Assembly (NCBI GenBank): GCA_029194535.1 | Contig: JARFXR010000001.1 | Coordinates: 2,240,721-2,304,720 of the forward strand | DNA: 64,000 bases | Source of the DNA: Nitrospira sp. | GTDB taxonomy: Bacteria > Nitrospirota > Nitrospiria > Nitrospirales > Nitrospiraceae | Direction: 5' to 3' | Shown: one piece after another, positions 42,874-50,783 of the stretch | Numbering within the stretch: position 1 is the first letter of the stretch | Layout of the letters: every line of letters begins with the position of its first letter | Made by a program: the position numbers and the translations under genes | Notes under the pieces: generated by a model | The model's input: the letters and a program-made list of their open reading frames with translations, nothing else | Told to the model about the DNA's origin: nothing | Databases searched by the model: none

Positions 42874-44472
42874 CTACGGCACGACGAGGCCATCCGGCAT
42901 GTCTTTAGGACCTCGAATTGTGATCCGATGGATTGCATAATCGGATTCCGTAAAACCAGCGTTGACCCAATACCGGACCGCAAAGTATGGCTTATCACTT
43001 CCTACATGTTTATCGATAAGATAACTGCAGCCCCCTGAACAGAGCGTAGGGACGAAAAATACGTCATCGAGTACCCATCCATTTTTCAGACGTGTGTTTA
43101 GGAAATATTCATTTGTATCCTTAAAGCCCCAAAGAATATTGATATTCGTGTACCAAACGATATACTCCATACTGGGCTCAAGTACGCCCCTGAGGAATGG
43201 ATCTATTCTTTCAATTTTGTCCACAAAACCCGGAGGTATCTGATAACTGCGCAATTCGATGCCTGGCTCAAACTTGAACGGAAACAAATTGCTTCCTTTC
43301 CGATCTGACCTGCGGATGAGGTAGAGACTACCTGTGAACCCAAGTACACCGGTTGCCTCAGGCACCGTCGAATAAATCTGATCGTTGCGCCAAATGACGT
43401 CTGACGAAATCAAATCTTTGCCGGGCCCAATCGTAAAATGCACTTCCCCTCCCGCCTCCCCGAAATCTCTTCCATTGATCATAATCGGATCGCCCGGTTG
43501 ACCTTTCGCCGGACTGAGCCACAAGATGACTGGATCGGGCATGTATGTGAGAGCAGCGCTTGTACCTTGCAACTGGGGCGAGGTATTTTGCGCTTGGGGC
43601 TCCGACATTTTGTTCAGAGTCGGTTCGCTCGGCTGGGCCTGGACCATAGGTCCAGTGGGGCGGGTCTTGCTGAGCCCGCGCGACTCGATGTCGTGGTCCT
43701 CTTCAGTAATCCCCGCAGCGGATTCGGCATCACTCCCCTCGCCGCCTCGGGTCCTCACCTGGCTGGGACCTTTCAGCCGAAGCCGATCGATCTGGGGTTG
43801 CGCCTGTGCCATCAGCGCGGCATGGCGCTGTTGGCGTTGCTGCTCGAACTGCGTCTTGCGCTGTTGGAACGCCGCTTCCATCTGTGCAGCCGCTTGGGCG
43901 CCGGCTTGCTGCAACTCGGCCTGGCGTTGAGCCGCGTGTTGCTGAGCGGCTTGCTGCTGTGCAACTGCGGCTGCCTGGACCTTGGCCGGATCTGCCGGCG
44001 GATGCTGCACGCTCACCTGACCCATAGCCTGATTCGGCCCCGGCTGTTGTAAACCAATGCTGATGCCCCAGAAGATCCCTTTGGACACGTCCTGCGGCGT
44101 GGCCTGATGAGTCACTTGTACGCGGCCGGCTCCCGTTTGAGTACGGGGAGGCAGGCCCGGCCCTCGTAGGGTGACGGTGATTGGTGGCCCTTGCGCCTGC
44201 ACGTCGACGACAATCTGGCCTGGCTGGGTCACTGCGAAACCAAAGCCGTCGGTTTCGGGGCCACGCACATCGAACTTTTGCGGCCACGTCGGCTCCTGCA
44301 TCGCCCGCGCAGTATTCGGTTGAGCCTTCTGCACCATCGAGGGTAGGCCGCGGGTTTCGACCTCACCCTGTGGATGACCATCGGCCCAAGCGGCTAGGCC
44401 ATACGTCATTGTGGTTATGCCGACCGAGAATCCTACAAGCACCAACTGCAGACAATTCAGCTTCCTTCTCAT
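42874..44472 (-). CDS. Exported TIG/IPT-domain protein with three Arg-Gly motifs and Gln/Ala-rich coil
   Basis: The ATG at 44472 is used because AACAGGAGCTTGCCG precedes it. Signal peptide ends AWADG. Motifs: GEVETRG (Arg ~41), VRTRGGEG and HDIESRG (~240-265). Between them lies a Gln/Ala-rich coiled coil (QQQAAQQHAAQRQAELQQAG). The C-terminal half has an IPT/TIG-like domain (ILWLSPAKGQPGDPIMINGR DFG) and a tail with a Cys pair (LCSGGCSY). The order suggests that cuts would separate the coil from the TIG domain. Function unknown. Confidence 0.75.
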   Translation of the reverse strand: MRRKLNCLQLVLVGFSVGITTMTYGLAAWADGHPQGEVETRGLPSMVQKAQPNTARAMQEPTWPQKFDVRGPETDGFGFAVTQPGQIVVDVQAQGPPITVTLRGPGLPPRTQTGAGRVQVTHQATPQDVSKGIFWGISIGLQQPGPNQAMGQVSVQHPPADPAKVQAAAVAQQQAAQQHAAQRQAELQQAGAQAAAQMEAAFQQRKTQFEQQRQQRHAALMAQAQPQIDRLRLKGPSQVRTRGGEGSDAESAAGITEEDHDIESRGLSKTRPTGPMVQAQPSEPTLNKMSEPQAQNTSPQLQGTSAALTYMPDPVILWLSPAKGQPGDPIMINGRDFGEAGGEVHFTIGPGKDLISSDVIWRNDQIYSTVPEATGVLGFTGSLYLIRRSDRKGSNLFPFKFEPGIELRSYQIPPGFVDKIERIDPFLRGVLEPSMEYIVWYTNINILWGFKDTNEYFLNTRLKNGWVLDDVFFVPTLCSGGCSYLIDKHVGSDKPYFAVRYWVNAGFTESDYAIHRITIRGPKDMPDGLVVP

Positions 44473-44553
44473 CGGCAAGCTCCTGTTCCCGAACTTGATA
44501 CCTGTGATAAGTTGGCTCCGAGCATGCTTCCAGTCATGGGTTCAGGACACGCC

Positions 44554-46443
44554 TCAGTGCAATGGATTTGATTTCCTCCGCTGAGGCTCCTTTCTCGGTT
44601 CATCAAGGCGCGGAAGCATCTTGGGACTCTCGCCTGTTCGTCGCGCCACAAATCCGGTCGCGATACCGCCCCACGTCATCTGCCCTGACATGACGCCCGA
44701 TTCCTTACTGTGCAGGAATCCTGTAAAAGACAACGAGGCAGCAGAGGGCATCTGAACGTTGAGAGACAGTCGGCTAGTTTGTCGATCGACGATTCCCTTT
44801 ATTGGAATGCGTGGGGCATCGACTGTCGTGCTTGGCTTATAGATACCTTCAATTTCTCCGCTCTTGGGGTTAAATGTTGTAAAGATAAACTCTGCCAGGG
44901 TTCCATCCCGGCTTACGATCCATGTGCCGAGATAGCTATGTCCGCTTAGGGGACCGGCGGCCCCAATTCCAGACAGCATGGCGTACTTGGTCGAGTAAAA
45001 TGCGTACGTCTTGCCATCACGCCGGTCTTGTAGAGTGCCGGCCACGAATCCCGGATCGGACGTGAACAAATACCCGGTAAACTGTAGCGCAGTCCCTGAC
45101 TGACAAAAGGGCTGCACACTGACAACGCTCCCGTTAGGCGACACCCTGCCTGACTGGTTCGGATTGTGCCAATCGATACAGAATTCCACGCGGTTCTGTG
45201 CGATCGTTCCGTTCACTCGTCGCGGAAGCCCATCGGGTCCCCAATATGTGCCGATTCTGATATCTTCATCGCCCGGACGGGCGGCATTACGCGGCAACCG
45301 GTAGATGTCCAGAACTCCGGACCACCCGTCATGGACCATATTCCAGCGTCCCAGGAACAACTGGGGGTTTTCGCGAGAAGCGAATGGACGGCCGGGATCG
45401 GCGACACCTACAATGCTGAGAGCCTCTAGAACCAGGCCGCGTGTAACCCAGTCATAACTGAGCTTCAGCAATCCATCCCGATCCAGGTCATACCCACCTG
45501 GCAGTGCTTCGCCATCTGGTTGCCGTCCCCATGAATTCTTGACCAGGAAGGCGCGATCCTGATCGGAGTACCCCACCATCAGCATGGCATGCGTTGTAGT
45601 CGTGGAGACAGCCGATGGAGGATCCCAAATCTCATTCGAGGGGACCGGGTCGGTCATCGGACAGCACTTCATGACGAATGCAACTTCACGCTTCAAGGCG
45701 AGTTGAGTCTTGAACCACTCGGGTTTAGAGAGATCCACACCGATCGCAATCCTAAACTCGGTCGGAACAAAGCGGGCGTCGGCAAGCGCTGCTTGAGGAA
45801 ATACCTCAGGACTTAGGTTGTGATCATCCACAATCCGTTGATGAACCGTGGGATCATCGAGTTTCGCTGAGTATGCCCAATCCGGCGTAAAGGATAACGT
45901 GCGTTCCTGAGAGAGACCGTAGCGCGTTAGAACCAACGCATGCCACATAAGACTCCCGCCGCTGTTGGTCTCGGGTTGAATCTCCCGTGCCGGTAGTAAC
46001 GCATTGAAATCAATCCAATGCGACTTTTGGACATGATTGAGATATCGCTCTGACAGATCGAGGGTCAGGCCATATTTCCGCTTGTAGGCCGCCTCAATTG
46101 CGGCGGTCATGGCAAACACAGTACAGGTGTCGCCCGTCTGGCTTCGGATTCCTGTTTGAAATTGGCGTAGATCCACTTGTGGTGGTGGGATAATCGCGAC
46201 ATCCACTGATCTCGTTGTGAGTTCAGCGCTGTCCGGTACGCTCGTAAGAGCCGCCCTAGAATTGGCTTCGCTCAACCGCCCGAGTTGAAACACAGTTCCG
46301 TCTTGCAGCCGCACCGTTGGATAATCGCTCTCCACGAACACTTCCTGGATACTTGAGGTGGCGCTAAACGCGATGTCACCGCCGAAAAGAAAGAACAATA
46401 TGTTCATGCCGAACAAGATTTGCATGGTGGCTTTGCAAATCAT
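44554..46443 (-). CDS. Exported papain-like (C1A) cysteine protease
   Basis: The ATG at 46443 or a TTG six bases earlier is the start. Leader, then ~75 residues, LTTRSVD (Arg ~78), then the mature-like start VDLRQFQTGIRSQTGDTCTV. Oxyanion Gln ~102, catalytic Cys ~107, His in THAMLMVGY (~285), Asn in KNSWG (~303): a full papain triad. After ~310 the chain continues for ~320 residues with beta-rich repeats of the form 'G-x-YxGTWxxxxxG' of unknown role. The Arg-Ser before the catalytic domain resembles a zymogen processing point. Confidence 0.86.
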   Translation of the reverse strand: MICKATMQILFGMNILFFLFGGDIAFSATSSIQEVFVESDYPTVRLQDGTVFQLGRLSEANSRAALTSVPDSAELTTRSVDVAIIPPPQVDLRQFQTGIRSQTGDTCTVFAMTAAIEAAYKRKYGLTLDLSERYLNHVQKSHWIDFNALLPAREIQPETNSGGSLMWHALVLTRYGLSQERTLSFTPDWAYSAKLDDPTVHQRIVDDHNLSPEVFPQAALADARFVPTEFRIAIGVDLSKPEWFKTQLALKREVAFVMKCCPMTDPVPSNEIWDPPSAVSTTTTHAMLMVGYSDQDRAFLVKNSWGRQPDGEALPGGYDLDRDGLLKLSYDWVTRGLVLEALSIVGVADPGRPFASRENPQLFLGRWNMVHDGWSGVLDIYRLPRNAARPGDEDIRIGTYWGPDGLPRRVNGTIAQNRVEFCIDWHNPNQSGRVSPNGSVVSVQPFCQSGTALQFTGYLFTSDPGFVAGTLQDRRDGKTYAFYSTKYAMLSGIGAAGPLSGHSYLGTWIVSRDGTLAEFIFTTFNPKSGEIEGIYKPSTTVDAPRIPIKGIVDRQTSRLSLNVQMPSAASLSFTGFLHSKESGVMSGQMTWGGIATGFVARRTGESPKMLPRLDEPRKEPQRRKSNPLH

Positions 46444-46455
46444 CTTCAATCTGTC

Positions 46456-48405
46456 CTATCGTTCCTTTGCTTCCAAGACGTCCATCCGCTGAAGAAGTTG
46501 ATGCATATGTTGGTCTTGAGACTGCATGTGAGCTTGTTGCGCTTCGATTGTCTTGTGTTGCCGCTGCAACTCATTCAGCAACAGCGCGATGAGTTGGAGA
46601 TACTGCACGGATTCCACCTCGCCGCCGGCAGAATAGGTGACCAGTTCGGGATAGATTGTCGCCACTTCTTCGGCAATTAGTCCAAAACCACGAGGATTAG
46701 CTGGTTCGCCCTCTGCAGACTTGTAGCGAAATGACACAGGACGGAGCTTGTGAACGTCTTGGCTTGTCTCAGCCATATCTTGAATGTTTTCTTTGTAACG
46801 AAGCGACGAGCCTTGAATGCCGAGCTGACCCTGTCCGTTCACCACCACTGTGCTACCGCTCAGCGGGACCCCTGTAACTCCCGCAAGAAAGGCTCTCGTG
46901 TGAGGACCGGATGTGCCAATTCTTATTGTTCCGGATTCTATAGGACTTTGAATGCCCGGATGACTAATGTAGATGTTATCGCTGCCCGTAGTTTGATTCG
47001 CACCTGCTCCAAATCCTACGGATATGTTATTGCTGCCGGTCGTTTGATTGGCTCCTGCGCCATGACCGATGGCGGTGTTATTACGGCCTGAAAAGTTCGC
47101 AAAGAGCGCTCCATTCCCTAAAGCGGAATTGCCTCCTCCTGCCTGATTGCGTGTGAGAGTGTGATAACCAACTCCTGTATTGGCATTACCCTCATTTATT
47201 GAAAGCACGCCGGATCCAACTGCCGTGTTCATCGAACCCGCAACATTGCGCTGTAGAGCAGACTCTCCAATTGCCGTGTTGCTGGTCCCCTTGTTCTCGC
47301 GTAATGCCCAAGCTCCGACAGCCGTGTTGTTCATCGCACTCGTGTTGTTCTCAAGCGCTCCATAGCCGATCGCAGTGTTGGAAATACCATCGATATTGTT
47401 CAACAGTGCCGCATGGCCCATCGCAGTGTTGCGCGAACCGGTTGAATTGAAATGGAGGGCCTGTACACCATTCGCAGTGTTGTGATTACCGGTTGTGTTG
47501 CGAAATAGCGATTGCGTTCCGGTAGCGGTGTTATTCCTTCCGATAGTGTTCGAAAACAAACTCTGGGTCCCTACGGCCGTATTCCATTCGCCGATCGTGT
47601 TCGCTTTGAGAGCTTCTATTCCGACGGCCGCATTAAAATTGCCCGTTACATTTTCCATGAGCGACTTAGTACCCACAGCAGTGTTGTAGTTGCCTCCCTT
47701 GTTTTTCAAGAGCGCTTGGCTTCCAATCGCTGTGTTCTCCTTACCGGAGTCATTACTTCCGAGTGATCCTGTTCCGACGGCGGTATTGTCGTTCCCGCTG
47801 AGATTTTGAAAGAGGCTCTGATATCCTACGGCGACATTTGAAAATCCAATGGTGTTCGTATTCAGAGCAAGTGCGCCATTAGCGGTATTGTGGTTTCCTG
47901 ATGAATTCGCCTTAAGAGCGAAATATCCGACAGCGGTGTTCAACCGGTTATCCTGAAACAGCAGGGCGTTCTCTCCCAATGCAGTGTTACAACAGCCACC
48001 TGGAGGTAAGATGACGCCGGCAGCGCGTGCATGCACTCCGCTGCGCGAACCCGTCGCCTCCATTCCCTGTCCTTCGGACATGAGAAGAGTAATTGTCATC
48101 TCATCTTCACCGACCACTTTCAAAGAAGCTTGAGGACTTTCTATCCGTTCCTTGTGGGCCATTGAAGTGGCCTGGATCAGAATAGCTTCTTTGTCATTCC
48201 CAACAGTTGGAATCAGTTTCAACCCATCCTTAATGGCTTCGACACGATAGGTACCTTGCTCGATGATGACATCATTTCCATCTAACGCAGAAAAGTGAAC
48301 GGCCGTGTCCGTTTGTATGGTGGGAGGAGCGCCAACTGCATAAGCAACTGTGACGATACTGATCATCCACAAGGTCATGACACCTCGCCATCGCAGCATT
48401 GACAT
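46456..48405 (-). CDS. YadA-head-like repeat protein with S74 self-cleaving chaperone domain
   Basis: The ATG at 48405 (GAGGGAGGCCGTTC upstream) starts a signal peptide; the longer frame overlaps the previous gene and is rejected. Order: prodomain-like beta domain (AVHFSALDGNDVIIEQGTYR) ending GSRSGVHARA; about 17 repeats of ~24 residues of the type NTAVG-x3-L-x2-N-x2-G (trimeric autotransporter head-like); SSLRYKEN (~533-538) opening a peptidase S74/intramolecular chaperone domain with FGLIAEEV, YPELV; final coiled coil. S74 domains trimerise the fibre and then cut themselves off, using a Ser-Lys pair. Expected to be a trimeric surface fibre. Six bases before the papain gene. Confidence 0.85.
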   Translation of the reverse strand: MSMLRWRGVMTLWMISIVTVAYAVGAPPTIQTDTAVHFSALDGNDVIIEQGTYRVEAIKDGLKLIPTVGNDKEAILIQATSMAHKERIESPQASLKVVGEDEMTITLLMSEGQGMEATGSRSGVHARAAGVILPPGGCCNTALGENALLFQDNRLNTAVGYFALKANSSGNHNTANGALALNTNTIGFSNVAVGYQSLFQNLSGNDNTAVGTGSLGSNDSGKENTAIGSQALLKNKGGNYNTAVGTKSLMENVTGNFNAAVGIEALKANTIGEWNTAVGTQSLFSNTIGRNNTATGTQSLFRNTTGNHNTANGVQALHFNSTGSRNTAMGHAALLNNIDGISNTAIGYGALENNTSAMNNTAVGAWALRENKGTSNTAIGESALQRNVAGSMNTAVGSGVLSINEGNANTGVGYHTLTRNQAGGGNSALGNGALFANFSGRNNTAIGHGAGANQTTGSNNISVGFGAGANQTTGSDNIYISHPGIQSPIESGTIRIGTSGPHTRAFLAGVTGVPLSGSTVVVNGQGQLGIQGSSLRYKENIQDMAETSQDVHKLRPVSFRYKSAEGEPANPRGFGLIAEEVATIYPELVTYSAGGEVESVQYLQLIALLLNELQRQHKTIEAQQAHMQSQDQHMHQLLQRMDVLEAKER

Positions 48406-48446
48406 GAACGGCCTCCCTCTCGATGACCTTGTACTTATCAAATCTT

Positions 48447-50648
48447 TCACTTTACGCCAGGCGGTCCCCCGCCAGGTCCTTGTCCGGGTGTTGGACCACC
48501 ACCTCCGGGCGGTATAGGAACAGTACCTGGTGCGGTCGGCTTCTGTTCGCATGGGCCTAACCCTGGGCCACCCTCCCCTGTCGGTGCGCAATCAATGACT
48601 CCCGGGCGAGGCTGGCGGGGTTGCATTTGGTTGGCGCCGAGTGAAGCAGTGCGGTTACACGGACACACTGCGCCTTCGACACAACGCATGGCAGCACACT
48701 GCGAGTCATTCATGCTCATTCGAGGCATGTCACCACCTTGAACGGCACAGGCCATGGCAGCCGGCATCTTGGTCTGCTGCACTGACAAAGGTCCTGGAGT
48801 GCCTGGATTAACATCTGGCTCGATCCTGGCGATCGTCGGATCAATGGGTTGAGGTCCTTGCCCAATACCAACCACCCTGTTGCTGCTTTTCTTACAAGCC
48901 ATGTAGGCCTCAGGCGTGGATTCGCCGGCGCATGGATCCGGAGGGTTGGCTCTGACTCCTCCAGAACCAGGGCTCCTCGGATCCTTACCAGCGAAGCATT
49001 GGTACAATGACCGCGCGCGCGCGGCTGCATTTGATCCCGACCCGCAGCCTGTTCCACCCGATCTTCCACCAAAATCCTCCACGGTACGCCGCTTATAGGA
49101 ACCTGGATCAGTTGGCTTCTTGTTTTGTCTGTCATCGTAATATTTTTCTATTCCTTTTTGTAAGTTTGGAGTATCTTGCAAGTCTCCCTTGCGTTGAACT
49201 TCATCAAAAGTGTTCTTAAGCCCAGCCTCTGCATTGGCTCCCTCTTCACTCGCGAGCTGTGAAAGTTCTCGGATGCCTGGCGGTAAACGTTTGAAAGCAT
49301 CCTTAAATTCTTTGGCCTTCTCAACCGCCGTCTCGACGAATTCCTTCACTTCCGCCCATTTTTTTTGTAGATCCTGAGCCGTTTCACTCGCCTTATTTTT
49401 AATACTCTGGATGGTTTGTTTAATTCCTCCCGGTTTCTTTTCCTCATTTCCTGTGGTGTTCGTGCCATCCCCCTCGTTGTCGCTGAGGGCGCATAATTTG
49501 TCGCGGATTCCGCTTGAAGAGGGAGCAGGATTGAGCAATTCAGAAGGAGTAGTAAAGGGGCTCACTTTGACGCCAGTGACGGCTCGCTGGAGGCACTGCA
49601 TTTGCCCGCGCATCCCTGCGTCATTAGCAGCCGCCAAGACACAAGATACTGCGCTCGAAGGTGCGGAAATTCCAGGCAAGCCTCCTTTTCCTGGCTGGCC
49701 CCCTTTGCCGCCGCTACCCTGACCATCTTGAGGGCACATGAAGGCGTTCTTAGACATTTGCATCAGCGAACACTTGAAGTCTCCAAAGGTCTCTGGACGC
49801 TGCATGGAACCAATCAAGCGATCTATATCATTAAAGGAATTGGTACGTGTTAGCCGATTGCTTTCTTCGTCGAATACCCAAAAACCCAGTTCCTGCCGGG
49901 GATATCTTGCCATGATGGGTCCCAGTGGATATGCGTGAAATACCAACGTAGGCATCCACCAACTTCTCTGTGTGTATTGCAATTGATCGAAAGTCAACAT
50001 CCCAAGGTTCATCACTCCGTGGACCGCGATAATTGTTTGAGATGGAGAAAGTTCCCAAATAGCTTGGGTTGCAAATGAACTGAGGGCATATTCGATACCG
50101 CGCACCCCTTCTCGCGACAAACACATCAATTTAGAGTGGAAAACCCCCATAAACCTCAGCGCATCACCATACTCTCTTAACGTCATGGCGGTGATGGTGT
50201 CTCGTATGAGAAGATGGAATCCAAGCTCTCCTTTGCAAACTGGATCATGCAACACCGTAGGAGCTGCCTGGATTCTGTAATGACTAAGTGTTGCTTGCCA
50301 TGTACGATCCCAGAGTTGTTGCCATGTCAACGGTGGTGGCGGTGGAACGATGTGCATTTGTGGAGGAATTGCCCAGGGAATCACCATCTGCATCGGTCCG
50401 GATGGTCGTTGTTGCAGCGGAACTCCGCCACGAGTTTCGATTTCACCTTCAGTCGCAGAGGGAGCACTGGGTTGCTCGGCCGTCTGGATTTCCTCCTGAC
50501 CGGTCTGTTGCGATGCTTGTTCTGTGGAAATGCCATCATTGGCGAAGATTGACGATTTCATGGCCACTGTCGTCAGAAGTACAACAATCACGGCCACAAC
50601 CCAAGTACACTTCTTGTGCTTCATGATCGGCATCGTCCGATATCGCAT
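48447..50648 (-). CDS. Exported protein of unknown family with IETRG motif and Cys/Pro-rich C-terminus
   Basis: CACGGAGGAAGCCC precedes the ATG. The signal anchor ends SIFAND. EGEIETRG puts Arg at 73. Residues ~100-300 are a globular domain with an aromatic-rich core (YTQRSWWMPTLVFHAYPLGP). The middle is lysine-rich and helical (KEWAEVKEF-type, ~410-490). The C-terminal ~200 residues have many Cys, Pro and Gly, ending in GGGPTPGQGPGGG. No known family. Sits between the CDC-like gene and the fibre gene in the same run. Confidence 0.72.
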   Translation of the reverse strand: MRYRTMPIMKHKKCTWVVAVIVVLLTTVAMKSSIFANDGISTEQASQQTGQEEIQTAEQPSAPSATEGEIETRGGVPLQQRPSGPMQMVIPWAIPPQMHIVPPPPPLTWQQLWDRTWQATLSHYRIQAAPTVLHDPVCKGELGFHLLIRDTITAMTLREYGDALRFMGVFHSKLMCLSREGVRGIEYALSSFATQAIWELSPSQTIIAVHGVMNLGMLTFDQLQYTQRSWWMPTLVFHAYPLGPIMARYPRQELGFWVFDEESNRLTRTNSFNDIDRLIGSMQRPETFGDFKCSLMQMSKNAFMCPQDGQGSGGKGGQPGKGGLPGISAPSSAVSCVLAAANDAGMRGQMQCLQRAVTGVKVSPFTTPSELLNPAPSSSGIRDKLCALSDNEGDGTNTTGNEEKKPGGIKQTIQSIKNKASETAQDLQKKWAEVKEFVETAVEKAKEFKDAFKRLPPGIRELSQLASEEGANAEAGLKNTFDEVQRKGDLQDTPNLQKGIEKYYDDRQNKKPTDPGSYKRRTVEDFGGRSGGTGCGSGSNAAARARSLYQCFAGKDPRSPGSGGVRANPPDPCAGESTPEAYMACKKSSNRVVGIGQGPQPIDPTIARIEPDVNPGTPGPLSVQQTKMPAAMACAVQGGDMPRMSMNDSQCAAMRCVEGAVCPCNRTASLGANQMQPRQPRPGVIDCAPTGEGGPGLGPCEQKPTAPGTVPIPPGGGGPTPGQGPGGGPPGVK

Positions 50649-50783
50649 TGGGCTTCCTCCGTGAATACGCAGAATTCCGAATGTGGGGCTGACCTGTCAG
50701 GTCACGCCTGAATTGCTATGCTGTTTTCGTTGATTGTCTGGCCATAATGAGTCCACACCAACGTGGTTAATCGTGGCTCCGGA

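Noticed and set aside
46980..48000. Regular ~72-base repeats that could suggest a CRISPR array
   Set aside because: They are in-frame codons for NTAVG-type 24-residue repeats of a secreted fibre; spacers are not unique and no cas gene is present.
31282..48405. A prophage, because of a tail-tube-like protein and an S74/tail-fibre domain
   Set aside because: No terminase, capsid, portal, integrase or lysis gene occurs, both proteins carry export signals, and they lie in unrelated gene runs.
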